NCBI GenBank assembly: GCA_031284645.1
Contig: JAITXS010000129.1
Location: 1 to 12,030, forward strand
Source: Spirochaetaceae bacterium
GTDB lineage: Bacteria > Spirochaetota > Spirochaetia > Treponematales > Breznakiellaceae
Reading direction: 5' to 3'
DNA: 12,030 nt
Below the pieces are notes generated by a model. The model saw only the letters and a list, made by a program, of their open reading frames with translations, did no database searches and was not told where the DNA came from. Both the position numbers and the translations under genes were made by a program. Position 1 is the stretch's first letter. The number at the start of each line of letters is the position of its first letter. Below are positions 5,650-12,030 of this stretch, one piece after another.

Positions 5650-6834
5650 TTATTCGGTAATCCGTACCGGCTCGCTGTCGGAAAGAAAGTTTTGTCCTGC
5701 ACTGACAACCCGGTCTCCGGGGCTCAGGCCGGAAAGGACTTCGGCTTCCGTATCGCTTTCAAGGCCAATGCTGATTTCCCGCCGTCGCGCTATTCCCCGT
5801 TCATCGACAATAAAGACAATCCATTTTCCGTAGGTGTTAATGAGTGATTCGCGCGGGACGAGTGGGACATTGCTGCGTGTGTTGATAATCAGGTTTATGG
5901 ACGCAAACATGCCGGCTTGAATTCGCGGGTCTTGTTTGAGTAATTGTATTTGAATACGCATAGTCCGCGAGGCCGGATCTATGACCGGGCTTATCTCGTG
6001 AACGAAACCGGCAAAGTTTGAGTCGGGAAGTGCATCAAAGGATATTTGGGCTGCAAGGTTCTTTCTGATTGATCCGGCAAAACGTTCAGGAATATAGGTC
6101 TCGATAACAAGGCTTGAAAGATCTCCTATGACATAAACCACCGATTGTGTTGAAACCGTATCGCCGGTATTAAGGGGCGCTTGAATAACTGTGCCGCTGA
6201 TTGTCGAGCGGATCGGGCTGTTTGAAAAAACTTCTCCGGGACGGGACGGATCAATATAGGCGATAATCTCGCTTTTTGAAACGCGATCCCCAACCTGTTT
6301 GTTTAGACCTGCGATTTTTCCGGAAACTTGCGGAAATACGGAAACTTGCCGCGAGGCAATGATGTCTCCGTTGACGACAATGCTTTTTGTTATTTCCCCT
6401 ATGACAATTGGCGTAACACGGACAACCGTGGGATTTCGTACAATGCCGCCGCTTCTTTGCTGCTTTTCCGCAGCTGCCTGTCCTTGCCTGTTTGAAGTTC
6501 CGTCTGCCGCTGTATCCGCCCCCTCTGCATTTTTTTGATTTTTATCATGAGCAAAAGATTGCTTGCCGTTTGTTCCTCCGGCGCTTTCCCCTGTCCTGTC
6601 CGTGTTTTCACCCCGCCTTTTGCCGGTGCCCTCTGAGCCCGTGTTCCCGCCGCCCGGGCCCGGTGGAATTTTGACTTGTGCGTTAGGGGCAGGGGATGGT
6701 GAGCCTGAACTCGGGGCGGCTGTGCCGTATCCGCTTTTCTTTGTAAGAGTCGTAATAATAGTTAAGATCAGAAAAAAGGCGATTAAAAAGATGATTGCCT
6801 TGCTGGTATTATTAGACGGTTTTTTGCCGGGCAT
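5650..6834 (-). CDS. RND-type membrane fusion protein, hairpin-less, with long disordered linker
   Basis: A 394-residue periplasmic adaptor of the HlyD/AcrA family, which normally bridges an inner-membrane RND pump and an outer-membrane channel. Residues 12-30 are one membrane anchor (IIFLIAFFLILTIITTL). Residues 34-132 are a low-complexity linker rich in Gly, Ser, Pro, Asn and charged residues. The adaptor proper follows: GDIIASRQVSVFPQVSGKI (156-174) and SGTVIQAPLNTGDTV (213-227) are the two lipoyl half-motifs. A beta-barrel (about 243-320) and a membrane-proximal domain with GLSPGDRVVSAGQNFL (369-384) complete it. Only about ten residues join the lipoyl halves, so the long coiled-coil hairpin of AcrA is absent. 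No RND pump gene lies alongside in this window. An in-frame stop sits just upstream of the ATG, which fixes the start; no strong Shine-Dalgarno is seen, and it may be coupled to the gene 26 bases upstream. Confidence 0.88.
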   Translation of the reverse strand: MPGKKPSNNTSKAIIFLIAFFLILTIITTLTKKSGYGTAAPSSGSPSPAPNAQVKIPPGPGGGNTGSEGTGKRRGENTDRTGESAGGTNGKQSFAHDKNQKNAEGADTAADGTSNRQGQAAAEKQQRSGGIVRNPTVVRVTPIVIGEITKSIVVNGDIIASRQVSVFPQVSGKIAGLNKQVGDRVSKSEIIAYIDPSRPGEVFSNSPIRSTISGTVIQAPLNTGDTVSTQSVVYVIGDLSSLVIETYIPERFAGSIRKNLAAQISFDALPDSNFAGFVHEISPVIDPASRTMRIQIQLLKQDPRIQAGMFASINLIINTRSNVPLVPRESLINTYGKWIVFIVDERGIARRREISIGLESDTEAEVLSGLSPGDRVVSAGQNFLSDSEPVRITE

Positions 6835-6860
6835 AGTTCATTATCTCATGATCTTGTGAC

Positions 6861-8252
6861 TTAAAAAAGCCTTGAGAGAAAACCGGCGATCTCCTTAAAT
6901 ATGCTTAGAATAAAAGTATCAATTATCTTGCCGACCGGTGTTATGGCAAGAACATTACCGACAATACCGCCTATGGAGCTTAGAAAGAAAATCAACAGTA
7001 TATGTGTGATCCTGTTGCGGTAAATACCCCGTATGCTGCACATATCGTTTGTCAGATTCTCTGCATCGCACACACGCGGATGGTGAATTAAAGCCTGAGC
7101 AACAGCTGCGAAAAGTCCGACGCTTAAAAACGGGTTTAATGTTCCTATGGGTGCGCTTATAAAAGAGACGATTATCGTTAAAATATTGGCAAAAGCAAGC
7201 AATGATCCGAGTGCGGCAAAGCTTCCGTTGAGCAGAGCCCAGTCTAAAAGCCCCTGCCCGACAGTGTCCAAATCGCTGCGGTACAATCCGATAAGGACAA
7301 ATATAACAATGACCAGTGGAATGATCCAGCCGCCGTATTTTGAAAAAAATCCGGATTTTGGTATCTTTTCCATTTCACTGAGATCCAAACCTTTATCGGT
7401 ACCTTTTTTTTCGAACTCCCTGATATGCGCCTGAATACCGCTAAGATGACCGGCACCTACAACAGCTACGATCTTTAATTTCCGGTTTTCCGGAAGAGCC
7501 GGATCCGAACAAGCAGACTGCTGACTTTCGCCTGAATGTAAGAGCGGCAGATCATCGATCAGTTCACCGCCGCTCTTTTGTGCCGGCAAGACCCCGGAGG
7601 ACGAGCCCCCCTCTCGTAGATGAATATTGCTGTTTTCCCAAATTTTTGCCGCTAAATACAAATCACGCTCATCAATCAAGGTTTTTTTTACTGCGGGAAG
7701 GTAACGGGCAAGCTCATTCATCATGCCGTCAAGCTCGGTATTCTGTTTCAGATTTTCTATTTCTGATTCATCCAGTTTCTCGGAAGAAAAAGCGCTCGCA
7801 AATAACACGGAGAGCAGTTTGCATTTACTCCAAAAACTGCAAGCCCCCCATGCCCTGCGGAGTGTTATCTGCACTTCGCGATCACAAAATGAATAGGCAA
7901 TATTGAGGTCTTTTGCCGCTTGAACCGCGCCTGCCATCTCCTCGCCGGGTTTTACCCCGAGCTCATTGCCGAGCTTGCGTTGGAAAGAAGAAAGAACAAG
8001 ATTCGCCAGAAGCAAAAATCCCTTTCCTTCACGTATCACTTTTATAATATCGAGTTTCTCCCAATTTTCATTTTGGGTCATCGCGTTGTAGCGGATTGAA
8101 TCAATTTCAACACAAACAAGAGAAGGTCTTTCCTCGTTTATGACCCGTTTCACTTCCTCGACGCTTTCCTTTGAGACATGGGCAGTACCTATTAAGATGA
8201 TCGTTTTGCTCACTAAATCCAGACTAATATGTGTTTCGTTTTTTTGACTCAT
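6861..8252 (-). CDS. traB: TraB/PrgY-family membrane protein
   Basis: A 463-residue protein of the TraB/PrgY (pheromone shutdown, TIKI-like) family. In enterococci PrgY limits mating-pheromone activity, and the animal TIKI members are proteases; the role in spirochaetes is unknown. The N-terminal soluble domain carries the family motifs: GTAHVS (22-27), CVEID (47-51), DRE (124-126), ERD (195-197) and GAGHL (266-270). The two His (25 and 269) and the Glu residues are the presumed metal or active-site residues. Residues 212-258 are an acidic, Ser-rich insert unlike the rest of the fold. The C-terminal part has several membrane segments (about 307-324, 336-366, 368-390, 415-440, 443-462). ATG at 8252 follows ACAGGA with a 9-base gap. 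The symbol is given for the family, not for a proven ortholog. It lies between the TPR lipoprotein and the fusion protein in one direction. Confidence 0.88.
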   Translation of the reverse strand: MSQKNETHISLDLVSKTIILIGTAHVSKESVEEVKRVINEERPSLVCVEIDSIRYNAMTQNENWEKLDIIKVIREGKGFLLLANLVLSSFQRKLGNELGVKPGEEMAGAVQAAKDLNIAYSFCDREVQITLRRAWGACSFWSKCKLLSVLFASAFSSEKLDESEIENLKQNTELDGMMNELARYLPAVKKTLIDERDLYLAAKIWENSNIHLREGGSSSGVLPAQKSGGELIDDLPLLHSGESQQSACSDPALPENRKLKIVAVVGAGHLSGIQAHIREFEKKGTDKGLDLSEMEKIPKSGFFSKYGGWIIPLVIVIFVLIGLYRSDLDTVGQGLLDWALLNGSFAALGSLLAFANILTIIVSFISAPIGTLNPFLSVGLFAAVAQALIHHPRVCDAENLTNDMCSIRGIYRNRITHILLIFFLSSIGGIVGNVLAITPVGKIIDTFILSIFKEIAGFLSRLF

Positions 8253-8281
8253 GATGATCCTGTAATTTTTTATATTAGAGA

Positions 8282-8306
8282 CTGATCCAAAAATATTTTG
8301 GTTCAG
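8282..8306 (-). repeat. inverted repeat at the TPR/TraB gene junction
   Basis: CTGATCCAAAA (8282-8292) and TTTTGGTTCAG (8296-8306) form an 11-position stem with one mismatch and a 3-base loop. It includes the stop codon of the TPR gene. No U-run follows on the minus strand, so it is more likely an mRNA-stability or processing hairpin than a terminator. Confidence 0.45.
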
Positions 8307-9712
8307 CCTCTTGTATTATTATTTAATGCGGCAGAAGAAGATAGGTCCTCTGCTCCCTTCTTTGCGATAACCCAATCATAAATACGCCATTCTATTAAAT
8401 CTTTGCGATCCATGTCCTTAAATTCCTCGTAATAAGTTCCGGCAAGACCCGGGTTTTTTTGGATTTCAAAATAACAGGCAAGGTAAAAAAATCCCAGTGC
8501 TTTTAGCCTTGGATTTTTTTCTGTAGAGACTCGCCGTACAAGATCCCCATCGCCTGAAAAATCATAAAAAAGACGCACAATATAATAATCAAGTTTTGAT
8601 CTGTCCATTTTCCGCAAAACTTGTTCAAGAAAGACTTTGTGCTGCGCGGGTTTTTCCCCTGCGGCAAAAGCATTTATTACGGCAAGCAGGGCGTAGTTGT
8701 ATTCATCGGGTGTGACCTGATAGGCTTTCATAAAGACATCACGGGCTTTAGTGTATTCTTTATCTTTCATAAAATACACGCCGAGCATTTCATAGGCAAA
8801 ATAGTAGTCGGGTTTTAATTGAGCGAGGATTTCATAATCCCGTATCGCGTTTTTATAATCGTTTAAATCATCACGAATACCTGCGCTGTAGACGTACGCG
8901 ATAAAATTATTCGGGTTTATTTTTTCCGCGCGTTCAAATACCGTTAAGGCTTCCTCTTTTTTATTCATAGCAAGGAGAGTACGCGCTTTATCATACACTA
9001 TCCAATAATTATTTTTATCAAGCTTTTCGGCGTTTTCAAGATCAACGAGGGCTAAATCAAACTGCCCTGTTTCACGAAAAATCCTGCCCCGTTCCGCAAG
9101 CGGAACAGCGTCTTGCGGGTGATATTCAATTGCCTGTGTCAGCATTTTTATTGCATCTTCCGGTTTCCGGCGGAGCCTGTAGGCAGATGCTTTGCCCACT
9201 AAAGCATCGGTGTCTTTGGGATCTACGCTCAAGGCACGGTCAAAAAAACTTTCCGCGTTTTTAGTGTTTGAACTGCTGAGTGCGAGGAATCCAAGTATAT
9301 CAAGGGCCGGAACATACGCGGGATCCGTCTTTACAATCGCATCAAGCAGTTCTTTTTGTTGTTTTTTATTACCTTCGAGTCCCTCAATGTGGGAAAGAGC
9401 AAGCCGAGCGTCAGAATGGGTACTGTTTTTTGCAAGAACAAGCTGCAACACATCGCGGGCGTCTTTTAATCTGTCGGCGGAAAGCAGAACCGAGGATTTT
9501 AAGAGCAGAGACTGCTCTGTTTCCGCTTCTTCGGGGTCGAGCGTATCGAAGAGGGCAAGAGCACCGTCATAATCTTCTTTGTTGATTAATTGTGCAAGTT
9601 TCTCGATAAAAGAAGTCTCATTTGTTGACTCAGGCGTTTTTGGAGCTGAGGAGCATCCTATACAAAGAGAAGCAAGCAAAACAAATAAGGGGAATAAGAT
9701 TTTTTTATTCAT
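8303..9712 (-). CDS. TPR-repeat lipoprotein
   Basis: A 469-residue probable outer- or inner-membrane lipoprotein made almost wholly of tetratricopeptide repeats, a scaffold for protein-protein contact. The signal is MNKKILFPLFVLLASLCIGC with the lipidated Cys at 20, followed by a short Ser/Pro/Thr-rich tether to about 33. Helical 34-residue repeats then run from about 36 to 345. Clear ones are around PAYVPALDILGFLA...FFDRALSVDP (131-165), DALVGKASAYRL...AIEYHP (169-199), PLAERGRIFRETGQFDLAL (204-222), NYWIVYDKARTLLAMNKKEEAL (235-256) and YYFAYEMLGVYFMKDKEYTKA (303-323). The C-terminal 100 residues are less regular. ATG at 9712 has no Shine-Dalgarno of its own; it overlaps the stop of a small upstream ORF by four bases (ATGA), so translation may be coupled. 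First long gene of the minus-strand operon. Confidence 0.85.
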   Translation of the reverse strand: MNKKILFPLFVLLASLCIGCSSAPKTPESTNETSFIEKLAQLINKEDYDGALALFDTLDPEEAETEQSLLLKSSVLLSADRLKDARDVLQLVLAKNSTHSDARLALSHIEGLEGNKKQQKELLDAIVKTDPAYVPALDILGFLALSSSNTKNAESFFDRALSVDPKDTDALVGKASAYRLRRKPEDAIKMLTQAIEYHPQDAVPLAERGRIFRETGQFDLALVDLENAEKLDKNNYWIVYDKARTLLAMNKKEEALTVFERAEKINPNNFIAYVYSAGIRDDLNDYKNAIRDYEILAQLKPDYYFAYEMLGVYFMKDKEYTKARDVFMKAYQVTPDEYNYALLAVINAFAAGEKPAQHKVFLEQVLRKMDRSKLDYYIVRLFYDFSGDGDLVRRVSTEKNPRLKALGFFYLACYFEIQKNPGLAGTYYEEFKDMDRKDLIEWRIYDWVIAKKGAEDLSSSAALNNNTRG

Positions 9713-9891
9713 ACAAACTTGATTATCGGTAATTCGGCTTTCACCATTAACGAGTCTTCGGCATAGTAATGCTTTTTTCGGAAAAAATATAAAATTTTGT
9801 AATTTTTTGTATGTTCCGCCTTTTTTTTCGGACGGGAAGCCTTTATCTTTGAAGCGCCGTGCTGTTTTTGATAAACTCTCTCATTGACCAA
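9709..9891 (-). CDS. small basic ORF (60 aa) overlapping TPR gene start, possible translated leader
   Basis: This ORF begins at ATG 9889-9891 with a good Shine-Dalgarno (GGAG, eight bases upstream) and ends in an ATGA overlap with the TPR lipoprotein start, which itself lacks a Shine-Dalgarno. It encodes a Lys/Arg-rich product (SRPKKKAEH in the middle, ILYFFRKKHYY after it) without signal peptide or membrane segment. I recognise no family. The geometry favours a leader whose translation carries ribosomes to the lipoprotein. Against it, the region is very AT-rich (T8 and A-runs) and the ORF may be chance, with the true promoter and leader inside it. Confidence 0.3.
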   Translation of the reverse strand: MVNERVYQKQHGASKIKASRPKKKAEHTKNYKILYFFRKKHYYAEDSLMVKAELPIIKFV

Positions 9892-9980
9892 GCTCCGGCC
9901 TATATCGTATTATCTCTTTACTACGAATGGAAATGACACATATCAGTAACATGGTATAGCTTTAAAGGAGATATGATATT
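9713..9980. other. divergent promoter region between TPR gene and MCP gene
   Basis: About 270 bases with no long gene, apart from the small minus-strand ORF described at 9709-9891. It is AT-rich at 9770-9835. It must contain the promoters for the minus-strand operon and for the chemotaxis receptor. An imperfect inverted repeat TTCCGCC/GGACGGGAA with a T8 run lies near 9812-9838. I do not see the sigma-28 motif (TAAA...GCCGATAA) often found ahead of chemotaxis genes. Confidence 0.5.
9933..9960 (+). promoter_or_regulatory. possible promoter for the chemotaxis receptor gene
   Basis: ATGACA (5 of 6 to TTGACA) and TATAGC (4 of 6 to TATAAT) are 16 bases apart. The start site would fall at about 9967, giving a leader of only some 14 bases, so the AGGAG at 9966-9970 would be near the 5' end. 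Weak but the best match in this interval. Confidence 0.35.
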
Positions 9981-11787
9981 ATGAGAATTTTGCAGATGAA
10001 AAGCCTGAAGGCACGATTTCTCCTGTTTTTTACCGGATTGGGAATCCTCGTTGCCCTTGGTGTAGGCATTGTCATGTATGTTCAGTACCATGCGTATATC
10101 AAGGATAACTACCATAGGACGCTTACCCCAGGCGCTTGTACTGACCGAGAAGCTGCTTCCGGAAATCTACCAGCCTGAATATTTGACGGAACAGGCGAAA
10201 ACGCTCTCTGATGATTTATTTGAGATGAACAGCCGGTTTACGGATATTGCGGATTCCCTCGGCTTGGCCTATATCTACTATTTGCAGAAAACAGAAAATG
10301 AATACCGCTTTATCTTTTCTTCTGAGATTACCCGTAAAGACAACGGAACGATACTGGAAGTGTATCCGATAACGGCACCTGAAATAAAACATGCCCTCCA
10401 AACGGGAACTTTGCAGATTGGTACGGATCCCACCACCGATAAATGGGGAACATTCATAAGCGCGGCTTCTCCTGTTATCAAAAACGGCGAAATTTTGGGT
10501 ATTTTGGGTGCGGATTACGAGTTGTCTTTTGTGACGGCTCTTGACCGCAAGGCGCAAATTGCGCTCCTTATCTCCTTGTTGTTTGCCTTTGCTTTTGCTT
10601 TTATCCTTGCGTTCACTGTTTCCTCATCCCTCATCAGACCCATACGCCGTGCTATAAACGCGCTCAAGACCATTGCGACCGGCGATCTTACGGCGCGTGT
10701 TGAGGCAACGGGCAATGATGAGATGGGAGAAATGATGTTGCTTTTGGACCGGACACAGGAAAGCATCAAGAATCTTATCAGGGCGATTAACGATAAGGCC
10801 AACAGTCTTTCTGCGGTGGGTACGGAGCTTTCCGAACGTATGGATCAATCGGCCGCAGCAATTAACCAAATCAGCGTTACCACCCAAAATATGCGCTCAA
10901 AAGCGGATACCCAAGCTGCCGGTGTTACGCAGACCAATACCACTATGGGGCAGATTATCGGCAGTATTGGTACACTCAACGTGAACATTGAGGATCAAGC
11001 TAAAAGCGTGTCCCGTTCTTCTGCATCCATTGAGCAATTGACCAAGCATATTGCTTCGGTAACGGCAAGTCTTATGCAAAATGAACAGAACATACAAACT
11101 CTCTCCAACGCCGCAGACAAGGGGCACACGGCCTTGCAGCAGGTGTCAACGGATATTCAGGAAATTACCAAAGAGTCCGAGCGGCTTTTGGAAATTAACA
11201 CGGTGATTCAAAGTATAGCGAGCCAGACCAACCTGTTGTCGATGAACGCAGCTATTGAGGCGGCTCATGCAGGAGAAGTGGGCAAGGGTTTCGCAGTGGT
11301 AGCCGATGAGATACGCAAACTGGCGGAGTCCTCAAGTGAACAGGCCAAAACCGTGGCGGCTGTATTGAAAAATATAAAGGAATCTCTTGACGGTATCAGC
11401 GGTTCAACCTGCATTGCGCTTAATCATTTTGAGGACATTGATACCGGAGTGAAAACAGTATCCGGGCAAGAGACATATATCAGGAATGCGATGGAGGAGC
11501 AGGATGCGCAGAGTAAGGAGATTCTGATAAGCATGGCCCATTCCAATGAAATAACGCAAAATGTGCGCCGTGGTTCCGAGTCGATATTGACCGGCAGCAA
11601 GGAAGTTATCCGCGAGGGGAAAAATCTTGAATTCCTGACCGCTGATCTGACCTGTGGCATGAACGAGGTTGCCGCGGGTATGGATCAAATCAATACTGCG
11701 GTAATACGGATACGGGAAAGCAGCGGGGAGAATAAGCAGAGTATTGACACGTTGATCCGTGAGATTATGAAGTTTAAGGTGGAGTAG
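9981..11787 (+). pseudogene. mcp: methyl-accepting chemotaxis protein, interrupted by a +1 frameshift at 10126-10129
   Basis: A transmembrane chemoreceptor that would signal to CheA/CheW. The first frame starts at ATG 9981 (AGGAG at 9966-9970) with the first membrane helix ARFLLFFTGLGILVALGVGIVMYV (11-34) and runs out of homology after HRTL at residue 48, reaching a stop at 10178. The second frame takes over at PQALVLTEKLLPEIY and is open to 11787. Removing one C from CCCC at 10126-10129 joins them into about 601 residues: sensor domain (36-190), second helix (192-216), HAMP (217-267), then the signalling domain with conserved hairpin tip IASQTNLLSMNAAIEAAHAG (about 412-431) and KGFAVVADEIRKLAESS. 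An ATG at 10069 opens the second frame but lacks the first helix, so it is not the true start. Sequencing error, real mutation and programmed shift are all possible. Confidence 0.85.
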
Positions 11788-11971
11788 GGATATCGTTAAG
11801 ATATTATGAAGTGAAAAATTGTGCTAATTAAAATCAAAAGCCTGGATTCCCGATTGATTCTACCAAAAAATCCATAAAAATTTTCTGTCAAAAAAAATTT
11901 TCTTGACAAGCGGCCAAAGTGGTATATACTTTAAGTATAAATAAAAAAAGAATTGCTGTAGGAGGTAAATT
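11788..11971 (+). other. intergenic spacer with promoter for the next gene
   Basis: No gene. A short hairpin ATATC-GTTAA-GATAT follows the MCP stop (about 11790-11804) but has no U-run. From 11864 the DNA is A/T-rich with repeated AAAATTTT blocks ending at the -35 box, which resembles an UP element. No clear terminator for the MCP gene is seen. Confidence 0.6.
11903..11930 (+). promoter_or_regulatory. strong sigma-70 promoter with A/T-rich UP-like tract
   Basis: TTGACA (11903-11908) is a perfect -35 box, and TATACT (11925-11930) matches the -10 box at 5 of 6, with a 16-base spacer. An A8T4 tract lies immediately upstream (about 11890-11901). A transcript starting near 11937 would carry a leader of about 35 bases ending in the AGGAGGT Shine-Dalgarno. 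This is the clearest promoter in the window and predicts high expression of the next gene. Confidence 0.75.
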
Positions 11972-12030
11972 ATGGCAAGCACGTATTTTTTGCAGTTGGA
12001 CGGGATTGAAGGTCTTTCGGGTGATAAAGG
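11972..12030 (+). CDS. hcp: probable Hcp-family protein, N-terminal 19 residues (3' end outside window)
   Basis: Only 59 bases are present, cut by the window end. ATG at 11972 follows a near-perfect Shine-Dalgarno AGGAGGT (11960-11966) with a 5-base gap. The translation begins MASTYFLQLDGIEGLSGDK, which resembles the start of Hcp proteins (M-A-x-x-x-F-L-x-x-D-G-I-x-G-E-S-x-D). Hcp forms the inner tube of the type VI secretion system and is also secreted. The position after the Gly-Ile-x-Gly block is Leu-Ser-Gly rather than the common Glu-Ser-x. The call rests on 19 residues, so the family is likely but not proven. It has its own promoter and is not in an operon with the MCP gene upstream. Confidence 0.65.
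   Translation, partial: MASTYFLQLDGIEGLSGDK

Noticed and set aside
7580..7906. 108-codon plus-strand ORF
   Set aside because: It is antisense to the TraB gene, whose motifs on the minus strand are decisive.
8282..8306. Terminator between the TPR and TraB genes
   Set aside because: The stem is good but no U-run follows on the minus strand, and it overlaps the TPR stop codon. I list it only as an inverted repeat.
9192..9572. 126-codon plus-strand ORF
   Set aside because: It lies opposite the TPR lipoprotein, whose repeats and signal peptide are convincing. The translation is Ser/Arg/Ala-rich with no recognisable family, typical of an antisense shadow.
9973..9984. Three-codon ORF (ATG ATA TTA TGA) overlapping the chemoreceptor start
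   Set aside because: It sits only two bases from the Shine-Dalgarno and is too short to mean anything without data.
10069..10128. ATG at 10069 as the start of the chemoreceptor
   Set aside because: The first 20 residues from this start are unrelated to receptors and the first membrane helix would be lost. The upstream frame from 9981 supplies that helix and a good Shine-Dalgarno.
10216..10557. 113-codon minus-strand ORF
   Set aside because: It lies opposite the receptor's sensor domain, with no motif, no Shine-Dalgarno logic and an Arg/Cys-rich composition.

Overview
The window looks like a chromosomal piece of a spirochaete, most likely a Treponema-type organism. Three things point this way. 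The two lipoprotein signal peptides have loose spirochaetal lipoboxes (LMGAC and LCIGC). A TraB/PrgY-type membrane protein sits beside a TPR lipoprotein. The intergenic DNA carries GC-rich, hairpin-forming sequence of a kind I associate with termite-gut treponemes. The genus is an inference from gene style; no search was run.

Layout. Positions 1-93 are the 3' part of a 5S rRNA, so an rRNA operon ends here. Positions 94-414 hold no gene but contain two consecutive inverted-repeat structures and a possible Shine-Dalgarno-sequestering hairpin. Positions 415-5405 (+) are a complete binding-protein-dependent ABC importer of the Fe3+/AfuA/phosphonate superfamily: lipoprotein receptor, terminator-like hairpin, ATPase 1, fused double permease, ATPase 2. 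One permease with two non-identical ATPases is unusual, and ATPase 2 has LSGGG in place of the LSGGQ signature. Positions 5406-5649 are a gene-free convergent gap with a large composite inverted repeat.

Positions 5650-9712 (-) are three genes in one direction: TPR lipoprotein, then TraB-family membrane protein, then an RND-type membrane fusion protein that lacks the helical hairpin. The spacings of 50 and 26 bases suggest an operon. A 60-codon small ORF overlaps the start of the TPR gene by four bases and may be a translated leader. Positions 9713-9980 are the divergent promoter region.

Positions 9981-11787 (+) are a methyl-accepting chemotaxis protein (MCP) split by a one-base frameshift at a CCCC run. 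Joining the two frames restores a full-length receptor of about 601 residues. The last 240 bases hold an A/T-rich tract, a near-consensus sigma-70 promoter, a strong Shine-Dalgarno sequence and the first 19 codons of a probable Hcp (type VI secretion tube) protein cut by the window end.

How the genes work together: the importer is self-contained and its leader may be RNA-regulated. The TPR/TraB/fusion-protein group has no obvious shared pathway but would all sit at or in the cell envelope. The MCP and Hcp genes appear to be separately transcribed.
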